52,540 nt of DNA from Pirellulales bacterium. Lineage in GTDB: Bacteria; Planctomycetota; Planctomycetia; Pirellulales; JAEUIK01. The notes beneath the pieces are model-generated. The model had not been told where the DNA came from and ran no database searches. It was given only the letters and a program-made list of their open reading frames with translations. The DNA lies in NCBI GenBank assembly GCA_019745975.1, contig JAIESQ010000114.1:1-52540 (forward strand), read 5' to 3'. Position 1 is the first letter of the stretch, and each line of letters starts with the position of its first letter. Shown piece by piece: positions 16,904 through 25,843 of this stretch. The position numbers and the translations under genes were made by a program.

Positions 16904-18787
16904 TCAATCGATGAATTCTTCGAACCATAGCTCGGTCATGATCCAGCGATAGATGTTGTTCGACAAGTCTACCCGCCCGGCGCGGTGCGCCGCGAGAGCC
17001 CGCTGCAATCGAGCGGCGTCGAACAGCCCTCGGTCGCGGCAGCGCTCGGAGAGCAGTACTGGCTCGATCGTCTCGGCCGGCTGCTGGCGAAACCAGCGGG
17101 CGATCGGCACTACGAACCCGAGCTTGCGGCGGTTGTCGAGCACCGCGGCCGGCACGTCGCCGCGCACCGCCTGCTTCAGGATTGCCTTGCCGTGTCCATG
17201 TCGATACTTGAGTTCGCCCGGCAAGCGAAAGCAGAATTCGACGAGCCGATGATCCAAGAACGGCAATCGCGACTCGATCGAATGGGCCATCGAGATGACG
17301 TCGCCGTAGTGCAACAGATCGACCAGCCGCCCTTCGTGCTGCTGCCGCAACGACGCGTTCAGTCGATCGGCGATCGGCGGGCGATTGGGCAGCGGCGGCT
17401 CGTCGGCAGGCCCTCCCGCGAGCGGTCCGCGGTAAACACTTTCGTCGCCGCGCAGTTGCCGAAACAGGCGATGGCTCCAGAGTGGCCCAGCAGCACGGCC
17501 CGCCAACAGCAGCGCGCGCCGCGGACCGACACGGCGAAGTTCCCAGCCCAGCTCTTCGGCCGCCGCTCGCAAGCGACCGCGACGCACGCGATCGGCCACC
17601 ACCGTGGCAAAGTTTGTGTAGTAGCCGGCCAGCAGTTCGTCGGCCCCCTGACCTTCCAACAGCACGGTAACTTTCGGGCGGGCGGCGCGCATGATGCTCC
17701 ACAGCGGCAACACGGCCGGCGTGTGGATCGGCGCTTCGAGATGACGCACGATCTCGCGCAGCGCGGGGAGCAGCTCGCGCGCTTCAACCGGCACGGGGTT
17801 GGCGTGCAGACCCAGCGATTCGGCCAACCGCCCGGCGGCTGGCGCCTCATCGAACGACTCGCCGGGGAACGACGCTGTGAAGGTCTCCAGCGGATCGCGG
17901 CAAAAGGTTCGCAGCAAGCAGGCGATACTCGACGAATCGACCCCACCCGACAGCGTAATGCCGACCGGCACGTCGCTCCGCATTCGCAGGCGCAGCGATT
18001 CGATCAAGTGCTGGCGCAGGGCTTCGGCGGCGTCCGCGGGCGTGATGTTCGTGTCGACTTCGGTCGGGTAGTCCCAGTAGCGCTCGAGTTTAACACCATA
18101 ACGGCTAACCGTGAGGTTGTGCGCCGGTAGCAGCCGCTTGATGCTGTCGAAGCACGTTTCCTCGAGGCGGGCCCCGATGCTGGCCCGCAAAAGCCGCGAG
18201 AGCGAGGCGTAGTTAGGCCGCGCCAACTCAGGGGCGACAGCCAGGATCGCTTTGATCTCCGAGGCAAACAGAAACCGCCCGCGGTGCACCGCGTAGTTCA
18301 GCGGCTTGATGCCGAAGCGATCGCGCGAACAAAAGAGCACGTCGCGCGTGCGGTCGTAAATAGCTAGCGCCCACATGCCGTTGAATCGCCGCACGCAGTC
18401 GGGGCCCCACTGGGCGTAGGCTCGCACGAGCACTTCGGTGTCACTGGCGGTGCGAAACGTGCAGCCGGCCGCTTCGAGCTCGGCCCGCAGCTCGACGTAA
18501 TTGAAGATCTCGCCGTTGTAGGTGACGACATATTGCCCGTCGTCGATGGCAAAGGGCTGATTGCTTTCGGGCCGCAGATCGAGAATCGAAAGCCGCAGAT
18601 GTCCGAGCCCGGCGCGCCCGCCGCACAGATCGATGCCGCGCGCGTCAGGCCCGCGGTAAGGCATCGTGTCGAGCATGCGATTGAGCTCGCCGGCCAGCGG
18701 AGATTGGCCGTCGGGCGGCGCGTCGCAGGTCAGATTCCGCGCGGCGGTCGCGTCATCAATCGCAAAGATGCCGGCAATGCCGCACAC
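16904..18787 (-). CDS. asnB: Asparagine synthase (glutamine-hydrolysing)
   Basis: This 627-aa enzyme makes asparagine, or amidates another carboxylate, from ATP and glutamine. The N-terminal Cys2 in MCGIAG is the glutaminase nucleophile, followed by MPYRGPDARG and VVTYNGEIFNY. The synthetase half has the PP-loop LSGGVDSS (about 278-285), and EGQGADELLAGY near residue 380. Full length and intact motifs suggest activity. It starts six bases after the SMP-30 gene stop and precedes modABC on the same strand. Such AsnB paralogues often act in surface polysaccharide clusters, but none is visible here. Confidence 0.9.
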   Translation of the reverse strand: MCGIAGIFAIDDATAARNLTCDAPPDGQSPLAGELNRMLDTMPYRGPDARGIDLCGGRAGLGHLRLSILDLRPESNQPFAIDDGQYVVTYNGEIFNYVELRAELEAAGCTFRTASDTEVLVRAYAQWGPDCVRRFNGMWALAIYDRTRDVLFCSRDRFGIKPLNYAVHRGRFLFASEIKAILAVAPELARPNYASLSRLLRASIGARLEETCFDSIKRLLPAHNLTVSRYGVKLERYWDYPTEVDTNITPADAAEALRQHLIESLRLRMRSDVPVGITLSGGVDSSSIACLLRTFCRDPLETFTASFPGESFDEAPAAGRLAESLGLHANPVPVEARELLPALREIVRHLEAPIHTPAVLPLWSIMRAARPKVTVLLEGQGADELLAGYYTNFATVVADRVRRGRLRAAAEELGWELRRVGPRRALLLAGRAAGPLWSHRLFRQLRGDESVYRGPLAGGPADEPPLPNRPPIADRLNASLRQQHEGRLVDLLHYGDVISMAHSIESRLPFLDHRLVEFCFRLPGELKYRHGHGKAILKQAVRGDVPAAVLDNRRKLGFVVPIARWFRQQPAETIEPVLLSERCRDRGLFDAARLQRALAAHRAGRVDLSNNIYRWIMTELWFEEFID

Positions 18788-18793
18788 AGGTGC

Positions 18794-19804
18794 TCACTTC
18801 TTCGCCGGCAAAATGGCCAGACCCGGCACGCCTAAATTGAGTCGAAACACGGCGCCGGTGCTCCCCTGCTCGGCCCCCAGCGCGCCGGTAACAAAGAGCT
18901 GATCGCGCTTCGGTCCGCCAAAGGCCACGTTACTCGTCGTCAACGTCCCCCCTTCAAAGCGCGCCAAGAGCTTGCCCGCCGGGCTGAGCACTTGCACCTG
19001 GTGCATGCCGTAGTGAGCGACGTACAAATTGCCGGCGGCATCGAGGCACATGCCATCGGGCTGATTGTCGATCTGGCCCAGCGATTCGTCCTTCTTCGGC
19101 AGATCGGCGAGCACCTTGCGCGGCCCGAGCTTGCCGGGCGATTTCACCTCGAAGACCAGGATGCGGTTCTTTTGGCTTTCGCCCATGTAGAGCGTGCGGC
19201 CGTCGCCCGACAGGGCCACGCCGTTAGGGTAGGCGAGCCCTTCGTCGCACAAGTGGACTTCGCCCTTGGCGTCGACGTAGTGCAACGTGCCAATTGGATT
19301 GTCGATGCCCGAATCTCCCGGATCGGTGAAATAAAAACCGCCGTTGGGGGTATCGAGCGATAAGTCGTTCGGCCCGCGGAGCGGCTTGCCGTTGTACTGC
19401 TTGGCCGCCGGAGGGAGCAGCTTGCCGTCGGCCGCGAGATGCAGCACGGCGTGCTGGCTGGCATCGCACACCAGATGCGTGCCATCGGCCAGGATCTTGT
19501 GGCCGTTGGGGGCGCCCGTCGTCGCCCAGATTTTGGCCTGGCCGTCGAGCGTGAATTGCCAGATGTGTTTCTCTTCGGAGCAGTAGCCCAGGCCGGCGTG
19601 ATCGAACACAACTCCTTCGCTGTAGTGCGGCACATCGACGAGCTTCACGGGCTTGATCTGGGCCGGGTCGGGGAGCGCATCGCCAGCCGTGAGAGACGTT
19701 GAAGCCCAACAGACGACCGCCGACGCGATCGCAGGCGCCAGGCCGCGGCACGTCGCCCGATCGAGCACTCGTAGTGAAACGGGCAATTGCTCCTGGCGCG
19801 GCAT
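18794..19804 (-). CDS. SMP-30/gluconolactonase-like secreted beta-propeller
   Basis: This 336-aa protein resembles the SMP-30/gluconolactonase/LRE family of six-bladed propeller lactonases. Metal-site motifs are recognisable: YSEGVVFD (Glu), GPNDLSLD (Asn), YPNGVALSGDGRTLY (Asn) and QPDGMCLDAAGNLYVA (Asp). The N-terminus has a hydrophobic stretch (APAIASAVVCWASTSLTA) after a basic region, so export is likely. The start at 19804 gives this signal. It ends six bases before asnB. The substrate lactone is unknown. Confidence 0.82.
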   Translation of the reverse strand: MPRQEQLPVSLRVLDRATCRGLAPAIASAVVCWASTSLTAGDALPDPAQIKPVKLVDVPHYSEGVVFDHAGLGYCSEEKHIWQFTLDGQAKIWATTGAPNGHKILADGTHLVCDASQHAVLHLAADGKLLPPAAKQYNGKPLRGPNDLSLDTPNGGFYFTDPGDSGIDNPIGTLHYVDAKGEVHLCDEGLAYPNGVALSGDGRTLYMGESQKNRILVFEVKSPGKLGPRKVLADLPKKDESLGQIDNQPDGMCLDAAGNLYVAHYGMHQVQVLSPAGKLLARFEGGTLTTSNVAFGGPKRDQLFVTGALGAEQGSTGAVFRLNLGVPGLAILPAKK

Positions 19805-20005
19805 TTCGGCACCCTTCTTGTCGTTGTGATTCTCGTTGAGCGGCGCGCCGATCTGGCACAGCGCTCGCTCCCCCACGGCGGCGCCATGATACGCCGCGCA
19901 CGGGCGCGCTCCAAGCAGCAAGATTTGCTGGCCACCCTGAAACTGTCTCCCCGTGACGGCGACGTGTAGAATCGTCGGGCAATCACTTGCCGCTGGAAAG
20001 CAACC

Positions 20006-21121
20006 ATGTCGTCCTCGCCTGCCACCACGTCCCTCGTCGGCCGGCCATTGGCCGAAGTCGATACGCCGGCTTTGTGCCTCGACCTTGATGCGCTCGAGGC
20101 CAACATCGCTCGCATGGTTGCCCACACGCGTCGGCACGGCGTTGCCTGGCGGCCACACGCCAAGGCACACAAGTGCCCGCAAATCGCGCTCTTGGAGATC
20201 AAGGCCGGGGCGATCGGCATCACCTGCGCAAAGCTCGGCGAGGCCGAGGTGTTCGCCGCCGCCGGCGTGCGCGACATTCTGATCGCGAATCAAATCGTTG
20301 GCCCACTCAAGATGACGCGGCTGCGGGCATTGCGGCAGATCGCCGACCCGATCGTGTGCGTCGATTCGCTTGAGCACGTGGCCGAACTTTCGCGAGCCTT
20401 TGCCGACGCGCCGGAACCGCTGCGCGTGCTCGTCGAGATCAACGTCGGACTGAACCGAGCTGGCACAACGGCTGGCGCGCCGGTGGTTGACCTGGCCCGG
20501 CGGATCGTCGGCAGCCGCGGCTTACGGCTGGCCGGCATCATGGGTTACGAAGGGCACCTGTTGAATATTCCCGACGCCGGCGAGAAGCTCGAGCGCATCC
20601 GCGACGCGCTGGCGGTGCTGCCAGAATCAAAGGCGCTTTTAGAGCAAGCGGGCATCGCCTGCGAGATTGTCTCGGCCGGCGGCACCGGTTCCTACGAGAT
20701 CACGCCGATCTGCCCCGGCGTCACTGAAACGCAAGCGGGCGGATTGGTGCTGATGGACGCCTACTACAAGCACCGCTGCGGCGTGTCGGGGTTCGAGCAT
20801 GCCTTGCTGGTGCTCGCAGGGGTGGTGAGCCGGCCCGCGCCCGACCGCGCCGTGATCGACGCGGGGCGCAAGTGCGTGCACGGCGACTTGCACAAGCCGC
20901 TGGTCGTGGGGCGCGATGATATCGAAGTCTCGCGGCTCACGGCCGAGCACGGCGACTTGACGCTGGCCCAAAGCGCTCGCGATCTGAAGATCGGCGACCG
21001 GCTGTTGTTGGTGCCCGGCTACAGCGACTTCACCTGCGTGCTGCACGACGAGTTCGTGGTTATTCGCAAGGGAGTCGTCGAAGCCGTCTGGCCGCTGGCC
21101 GCACGGGGGAAATTAAAGTGA
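20006..21121 (+). CDS. D-threonine aldolase-like PLP enzyme (DSD1/alanine racemase fold)
   Basis: This 371-aa protein has the fold-type III PLP barrel of D-threonine aldolases and eukaryotic-type D-serine dehydratases, which cleave or deaminate beta-hydroxy D-amino acids. The PLP lysine is Lys53 in RPHAKAHK. Further signatures are VEINVGLNRAG, IMGYEGHLL, SAGGTGSYE and the C-terminal metal region VPGYSDFTCVLHDEFVVI. Length is typical. It is transcribed alone, divergent from the SMP-30 gene with a gap of about 200 bases. Sequence cannot separate aldolase from dehydratase activity. Confidence 0.87.
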   Translation: MSSSPATTSLVGRPLAEVDTPALCLDLDALEANIARMVAHTRRHGVAWRPHAKAHKCPQIALLEIKAGAIGITCAKLGEAEVFAAAGVRDILIANQIVGPLKMTRLRALRQIADPIVCVDSLEHVAELSRAFADAPEPLRVLVEINVGLNRAGTTAGAPVVDLARRIVGSRGLRLAGIMGYEGHLLNIPDAGEKLERIRDALAVLPESKALLEQAGIACEIVSAGGTGSYEITPICPGVTETQAGGLVLMDAYYKHRCGVSGFEHALLVLAGVVSRPAPDRAVIDAGRKCVHGDLHKPLVVGRDDIEVSRLTAEHGDLTLAQSARDLKIGDRLLLVPGYSDFTCVLHDEFVVIRKGVVEAVWPLAARGKLK

Positions 21122-21155
21122 CGCCAAGCGAACATCCGGCGCATGGACGTCGCTT

Positions 21156-21632
21156 TCACGGGGTAATTGGTGGCAGCTTGCCTGCGAGTGGATGACGCCT
21201 TGCTCGACTCATATAGAGCACAACGACTCCGTAGGCTTCGCCGCTGAGCCAGTCGAGCTCACGATGCTCGATATCCGCGAGGCGGCCGAGTTTGCTCGTC
21301 CAATTGCCGTTCTCGAGTTGGCGCGCCACGTGCTTGAAGACGAAGCCGTCGCCGTAGATCGCAATCTTCTCGACGGCGCTCTCCACTTCACCTGTAGGGC
21401 ATCGTTTGAAGCCGCAAAGCTCGAAGAGTTTTGTATAGGCGTCGATGGTTCCGTCGCGTGGGATGCCTTTGGGCCAGAAGTAGCCTTTGCTCGGATCCCA
21501 CCAACGCTCGGCGGAGCCGTTCGCCCAAGCAGTGCAGTTGTAGCATGGTGTAGGTGGACTAGTGCGAACGAATGGATGGCCTCGAAGGCCGGGAAACAGT
21601 CGTTCGAGTAGCTCGACTTCAGGCGAGGCCAT
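21156..21632 (-). CDS. Uncharacterised protein with NCTAWA/RWW/YFWP motifs (module gene 2)
   Basis: This 158-aa protein has the layout of a widespread bacterial family I recall as DUF7689, though the label is from memory: LLERLFPGL, CYNCTAWANGSAERWWDP, YFWPKGIP, a KLFELCGFKRC stretch, and ARQLENGNWTSKLGRLADIEH. The Asn-Cys and downstream His residues could form a thiol-type active site, but this is inference. No signal peptide or membrane segment is present. It overlaps the upstream gene by 14 bases, which indicates translational coupling and a joint role. Confidence 0.65.
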   Translation of the reverse strand: MASPEVELLERLFPGLRGHPFVRTSPPTPCYNCTAWANGSAERWWDPSKGYFWPKGIPRDGTIDAYTKLFELCGFKRCPTGEVESAVEKIAIYGDGFVFKHVARQLENGNWTSKLGRLADIEHRELDWLSGEAYGVVVLYMSRARRHPLAGKLPPITP

Positions 21633-22035
21633 GCGCTCGTGCCCAGTCGATCCAAGCCGCGGCCATCGCGTCGAGATCGCCGGCTACGTCAACAGGCACA
21701 GGGTCTGCACCGGTAATCGCTTCCAGCGCCCAGAACCAGTGGTCGGGCTCGCGATTTAGCTCAGCGATGATGAGCGGAACGGCTGCCGGTCCCAGCCCAA
21801 TGATCTTCTGGTAGGCGGGGTGCATCGCCAGCTCTTTGACCGACGAAGCCGGGGATTCGGCGCTCCGCCATTCCAGGGCCAGATCGTGGAAGGTGCGCGC
21901 GATATCGATACCATTTAATGCCGGCTCGTCGGCTACGTGCCTCTTGAGGTCGCCCACCTCGCGCTCTAAGGCCGCGAAGCGATGCTCGAGCTCAAATAAG
22001 CGCGAGGCGATGGATTCGGAGGATTCAGTTTCCAT
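21619..22035 (-). CDS. Uncharacterised coiled-coil/helical protein (module gene 1)
   Basis: This 138-aa protein starts with a heptad-like helix (ASRLFELEHRFAALEREV) that should form a coiled coil. It then has a conserved-looking segment, HPAYQKIIGLGPAAVPLIIAEL, followed by DHWFWALEAITGADPVP and a final MAAAWIDWARAHGL. I recall this C-terminal pattern as a recurrent partner of the NCxAWA family, but cannot name a function. Gene order, overlap and size would suit a regulator or antitoxin paired with the second protein; this is inference only. Confidence 0.62.
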   Translation of the reverse strand: METESSESIASRLFELEHRFAALEREVGDLKRHVADEPALNGIDIARTFHDLALEWRSAESPASSVKELAMHPAYQKIIGLGPAAVPLIIAELNREPDHWFWALEAITGADPVPVDVAGDLDAMAAAWIDWARAHGLA

Positions 22036-22044
22036 TGCCGATGG

Positions 22045-22155
22045 CTCGTTAGCGTTTGGCAGCTATGGATGCCGACTACAATATCATCGTATCTCCGACG
22101 TGGTAGACAAGTCCAACGATCACGTCCTGCCCGTGAGCTTGCGCACGCTAACGAG
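22045..22155. repeat. 111-bp segment bounded by 11-bp inverted repeats
   Basis: CTCGTTAGCGT (22045-22055) is the exact reverse complement of ACGCTAACGAG (22145-22155). The segment sits immediately upstream of the two-gene module and probably contains its promoter. The GTTAGC...GCTAAC ends resemble those of the larger nested repeat at 51816-51929. Confidence 0.65.
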
Positions 22156-22210
22156 AATCGTTCCATGGAACGCCATTGGTATCGCAGGCTACCCTGTCTG
22201 CGTTTGGAAG

Positions 22211-24316
22211 CTACCGCACGCGGGAGGAGCGCACGGGCGTCGATGCCGTGCGGATCACCGCGCCGCGGGCATCGCGGCGCTGGCTCGTCAATTGACGCGA
22301 GTCTTGTCGCTGCCGCTCGCTCGCCAATTCTTCCAGGAACGCCGGCGAAGCCCGATCGAGCACCACGATCTCGCTCTTGGCGCGCGGATCGTTGAGCGAA
22401 CGAATCACGCAGATCACTTCCGCTCCTTCGCTGCGGGCGTGCAACTCGTTGAGCACGGCCTGCTCGTCGGCCGACAGACCCGTGGCAGCGGGTGCTGCAG
22501 TCGACGCGGTCGACGGCGGCGCTCCCGCGCCGGCCAGCGCGCCAGGAACATACGGTTGCGCGGCGGCCGGCGCCTGCTCGGCCATGGTCTGCGTTTGCCC
22601 CCCAGAGGCCGGCATCTGTTCGAGGTATGCCGCCGGCGGCGCGCCACTGTTAGCGGCCAACTCTTGCGTGTGCTCGCTGGTGAGCGGCAATCCGGCGGGC
22701 AGGTTCTGCGGCATGCGGCCAGGCATGCTCGGAGGTTGGATCGGCACAAGTGGCGGCGCGGCGAAGTCGTCGGTCGTGGCGACTTCAGTAGCGCCTACTG
22801 TCGGCGTGGCGCCCGCAGCAGCCAGTTGCGTGTTGCCGCCGCGATACAGGGACGCCAGCCCGACCTTGTCGAGAATTGCATACACCGAGGCGGCCCCGGC
22901 GTACAAGCCTTCGTCGTCCTGCGGATCAGCCGCGTTGCAGACGCCGATCACCTGGCCGGCGGCGTTGAACAAACCGCCGCCGCTGCGCCCTTGCACTGGC
23001 TGGCCGGCGACCTGCACGTTCGGCGGACCAAGATACTTGTCGATCGACGTCACCCGACTTTGCCGCAAGCTGGGATCAGCCCCAGCGTCGCAGCCCGTGC
23101 TATAAACGGTGTCCTCCACGTTCACGCGATAGTCGGGCGAAGCCAGCGGTGCGATCGTCACCGGCGCGCCGGGACGAAACCGCACCAAGCCAACATCGCT
23201 TTTCAAATCGTAGTCGACCAATTGGCCGGGGACTTGCTGCGGCGCACCGGCGCCATACAGATCGATCGCGATGCGGCCTTGTCCGTTCGAATCGCGAAAC
23301 ACGTGGCCACACGTGAGCACGAGCACGTCGGGCCCCTCGGCATGGATCATCGTGCCGGAGCCGACATCGTTGCCAGTGCCGACACTGATCTTGATCCTCA
23401 CGCTGGCGGCCAACAGTCGGTTGCCGAGCTGGCTGGCGTCGGCGGTCGTTGCATTGGGGCCCGGAGCGGTGGCGCCTGCTGGCACGGCGCTGGCTGCTCG
23501 ACTATTCACCAGCGGCTGCAGACTGTCGTAGACTGGCACGCCCGCTTGATTCGGCGCGGCAGGCGCTGGCACCGCTGGGGGCGCGGCGCCGTTGACATTC
23601 TGTGGTGCGACTGACGGCGCATTCGCAGGACCTTCAAGCATCGGCGCGGGGGGCGCGCCGCTGCTCGGCTGGTCGGGAGATTGTGCCCGCATCCGCGGCG
23701 CCGGCTCGGCGCCAATCATGGCGGCGGATTCGTCCGCGGGGCGCACCTGCTCACCACGTACCAGACTTGGCGCGGCATTGGCGTCTGCGGTCGCGGAGTT
23801 GGCGGCGAAGGGCTCCCCTTGAGTCGCGCCCCGTCGTGGCGGCAGCCACGAAGCCAGGCCGCGGCGGGGTCGAGTACCTCGCGCATGCTGAACCGCGGCG
23901 CCACCAAGCAGGCTCGGCCGCTGGTTGGGGTCGGCCGCTGGCATGGCGGCGGTCTCGGCGATGGCCGGGCCGCCCGCCGCCCTTGCGGCTGCGACATTTA
24001 CGTTCGGCTTGACACCCGACTTGGTGAACATGCTTCTCAGACGATCGGCGCTGCAAACTCCTTCGGTGCGCCCGCGCTCTTGGCCGTCGACGAGCATGAC
24101 GAAGCAGGGCACGCCGGTCACGCGATATTGCGCCGCCAGTTGCGGCTCGCGGTCGATGTTCACCTTGCGGATCGGATAGCCAAACGAGGCCAGGCTATCC
24201 ACGGTGCGCGACATCTCGCGGCAAGGGCCGCACCAGTCGGCGTAGAAATCCAGCAAGGTGGTTTCGCCCGTGGCGCCGAGCGAACAGACGACGAGCGCGG
24301 CCTGCAAGGTGAGCAT
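22211..24316 (-). CDS. Thioredoxin-trypsin-like serine protease fusion
   Basis: This 701-aa protein joins two domains. The N-terminal 100 residues are thioredoxin-like, with LLDFYADWCGPCREM (Cys29, Cys32) and VTGVPCFVMLVDG, after a short hydrophobic leader. A Pro/Ala-rich linker of about 180 residues follows. The second domain is a trypsin/HtrA-like protease with TCGHVF (His), YDLKSDVGLVRF (Asp) and QGRSGGGLFN (Ser). The tail is again Pro/Ala/Gln-rich and ends in a basic helix. Export is likely from the weak leader, but not certain. No PDZ domain is evident. Confidence 0.78.
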   Translation of the reverse strand: MLTLQAALVVCSLGATGETTLLDFYADWCGPCREMSRTVDSLASFGYPIRKVNIDREPQLAAQYRVTGVPCFVMLVDGQERGRTEGVCSADRLRSMFTKSGVKPNVNVAAARAAGGPAIAETAAMPAADPNQRPSLLGGAAVQHARGTRPRRGLASWLPPRRGATQGEPFAANSATADANAAPSLVRGEQVRPADESAAMIGAEPAPRMRAQSPDQPSSGAPPAPMLEGPANAPSVAPQNVNGAAPPAVPAPAAPNQAGVPVYDSLQPLVNSRAASAVPAGATAPGPNATTADASQLGNRLLAASVRIKISVGTGNDVGSGTMIHAEGPDVLVLTCGHVFRDSNGQGRIAIDLYGAGAPQQVPGQLVDYDLKSDVGLVRFRPGAPVTIAPLASPDYRVNVEDTVYSTGCDAGADPSLRQSRVTSIDKYLGPPNVQVAGQPVQGRSGGGLFNAAGQVIGVCNAADPQDDEGLYAGAASVYAILDKVGLASLYRGGNTQLAAAGATPTVGATEVATTDDFAAPPLVPIQPPSMPGRMPQNLPAGLPLTSEHTQELAANSGAPPAAYLEQMPASGGQTQTMAEQAPAAAQPYVPGALAGAGAPPSTASTAAPAATGLSADEQAVLNELHARSEGAEVICVIRSLNDPRAKSEIVVLDRASPAFLEELASERQRQDSRQLTSQRRDARGAVIRTASTPVRSSRVR

Positions 24317-24708
24317 GCCTTCCCTCCGTGGAAGTTGTGCGAACCGCGTCGTGCGGCTCGGCCCGCGATGGGCGTGTGGTGAGGTGTTCGGGGGATCGCT
24401 GGGGTTGTTAGGGGGCCGAATCTTGGCCCCGTATGGAAATCCTTACAATCCCAAATGGTCGAAATGGCGAACCGCGCGCCCCGCGCTGGTCGGCTGAACC
24501 CCCGTGACACGAACCGTTTGCGGCTGCTGCTGTCGCGTCCGATTGGCCCAGGTTCGCGTCATGGAGGCGCTATGAGGGCAGTTGGCGTGCCGGAACCGCG
24601 CGCTCCGGCCAAGAATCGCGCGGCGTGCGTCAGGCCGTCGAGTCGCGTTACAATGCTAGCGCTCGGCGACGGTGTCCACAACGAGTAACATCCGCGGACG
24701 CGATCGAC
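24317..24708. promoter_or_regulatory. Divergent intergenic region with a hairpin and a candidate -10
   Basis: This 392-bp gap separates the thioredoxin-protease gene from the WD40 gene. It holds a short hairpin, GGGGCC-GAATCTT-GGCCCC, near 24411-24429, and a candidate -10 box TACAAT at 24649-24654 for the WD40 gene. No convincing -35 is seen, and no gene is supported. Confidence 0.4.
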
Positions 24709-25839
24709 ATGGAATTGGCGGAATCAACCACTGCCGTGCCATCTGACTGCGAGAACCCGGCCGAAGCGCCGGCGGCTGACACGCCTCCCGCACCGGCCCC
24801 GACCGAGCCAGCGCCGAGTGAACCCGCCCCACCTCCGACGGCCGACCCAGCCCAAACCTACATCGCCGCGGACTTCGCCGAGGGAAACTCCCCTCTGCTT
24901 TGCTGCCGATTCGATCCCGCCGGGCGGTTCGTCTTCGCCGGCGCCCAGGACAACTCGATCCGCCGCTGGCAGCTCGACGGTGGAAAGCACACCGCACTGG
25001 TTGGCGGGCATGATAGCTGGGTCCGCTCGCTGGCCTTCGACGCCAGCGGTGAGTTGCTGATCTCAGGTGGCTACGACGGGCGGATTATCTGGTGGCCCGT
25101 GGCGGCCGAGCAGCCGACGCCGCTGCGTATCGTCGAGCGCGCGCACGATGGCTGGCTGCGGGCGATGGCAACCAGTCCCGACGGTAAGCTGCTGGCAACG
25201 ACCGGTAACGACAACCTCGTGAAGTTGTGGTCGACGACCGATGGCCGACTGCTGCAGGTCCTCACGGGGCATACGGGCCGCGTATATTCGGTTGCGTTTC
25301 ATCCCAGCGGCGGAGTGTTGTTCACCGGCGATCTCAAGGGCTTCGTCAAGCGCTGGGAGATCTCGACCGGCAAGGAGACCGCGCAATTCGACGCCACGCC
25401 GCTCTGGAAGTACGAGGGCGGCCAGGGTGTCGACTTTGGTGGCGTGCGCTCGCTGGCTGTCAGCGGCGACGGAGCGCTGGTGGCCGCCGGTGGCACGACC
25501 GAAGCCTCCAACCCGCTGGGGGCCGTGCACAAACCGATCGTGATCGTTTTTGACGCCGGCACTGGTGAGAAGAAGCAGACGCACCGCGCGAAGGAGGGCT
25601 TTGACGGTTCGATCTGGGGACTGCGGTTCCACCCGGCCGGATTCACAATCGCCGCGTCGGGGGGTGGCGGCGGCGGCAAACTGTTGTTCTTCCGCACGGC
25701 CGAAGTCAACGAGTTCCACAAGTTCGATTTGCCGGCGCTGGCCCGCGATATGGACCTGCATCCCGACCTGTTGCAAGTCGCGGTGCCGATGCACGACGCG
25801 CACTTGCGAATCGCGCGGATGGCCCCCAAGCCGGCGTGA
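24709..25839 (+). CDS. WD40-repeat protein
   Basis: This protein of about 376 aa has a Pro/Ala/Glu-rich N-terminal tail of roughly 60 residues, then six to seven WD40-type blades. These are seen as SIRRWQLDGG, GRIIWWPVAAE, NLVKLWSTTDGRLL and FVKRWEISTGKE, with GHDSWVRSLAFDASG and GHTGRVYSVAFHPSG as repeat openings. Such propellers act as scaffolds for protein contacts. The low-complexity tail has no clear signal peptide, so location is unknown. The start at 24709 (MELAEST) is preferred over an ATG 28 codons upstream that would extend into the promoter. It converges with murG. Confidence 0.82.
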   Translation: MELAESTTAVPSDCENPAEAPAADTPPAPAPTEPAPSEPAPPPTADPAQTYIAADFAEGNSPLLCCRFDPAGRFVFAGAQDNSIRRWQLDGGKHTALVGGHDSWVRSLAFDASGELLISGGYDGRIIWWPVAAEQPTPLRIVERAHDGWLRAMATSPDGKLLATTGNDNLVKLWSTTDGRLLQVLTGHTGRVYSVAFHPSGGVLFTGDLKGFVKRWEISTGKETAQFDATPLWKYEGGQGVDFGGVRSLAVSGDGALVAAGGTTEASNPLGAVHKPIVIVFDAGTGEKKQTHRAKEGFDGSIWGLRFHPAGFTIAASGGGGGGKLLFFRTAEVNEFHKFDLPALARDMDLHPDLLQVAVPMHDAHLRIARMAPKPA

Positions 25840-25843
25840 GAAG

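Noticed and set aside
21156-22035. Confirmed toxin-antitoxin system
   Set aside because: Layout is suggestive, but neither protein shows a known toxin or antitoxin fold, so it is reported only as a module of unknown function.
21836-23614. 592-codon plus-strand frame opposite the thioredoxin-protease gene
   Set aside because: It spans two minus-strand genes and a promoter region and has no recognisable domain.
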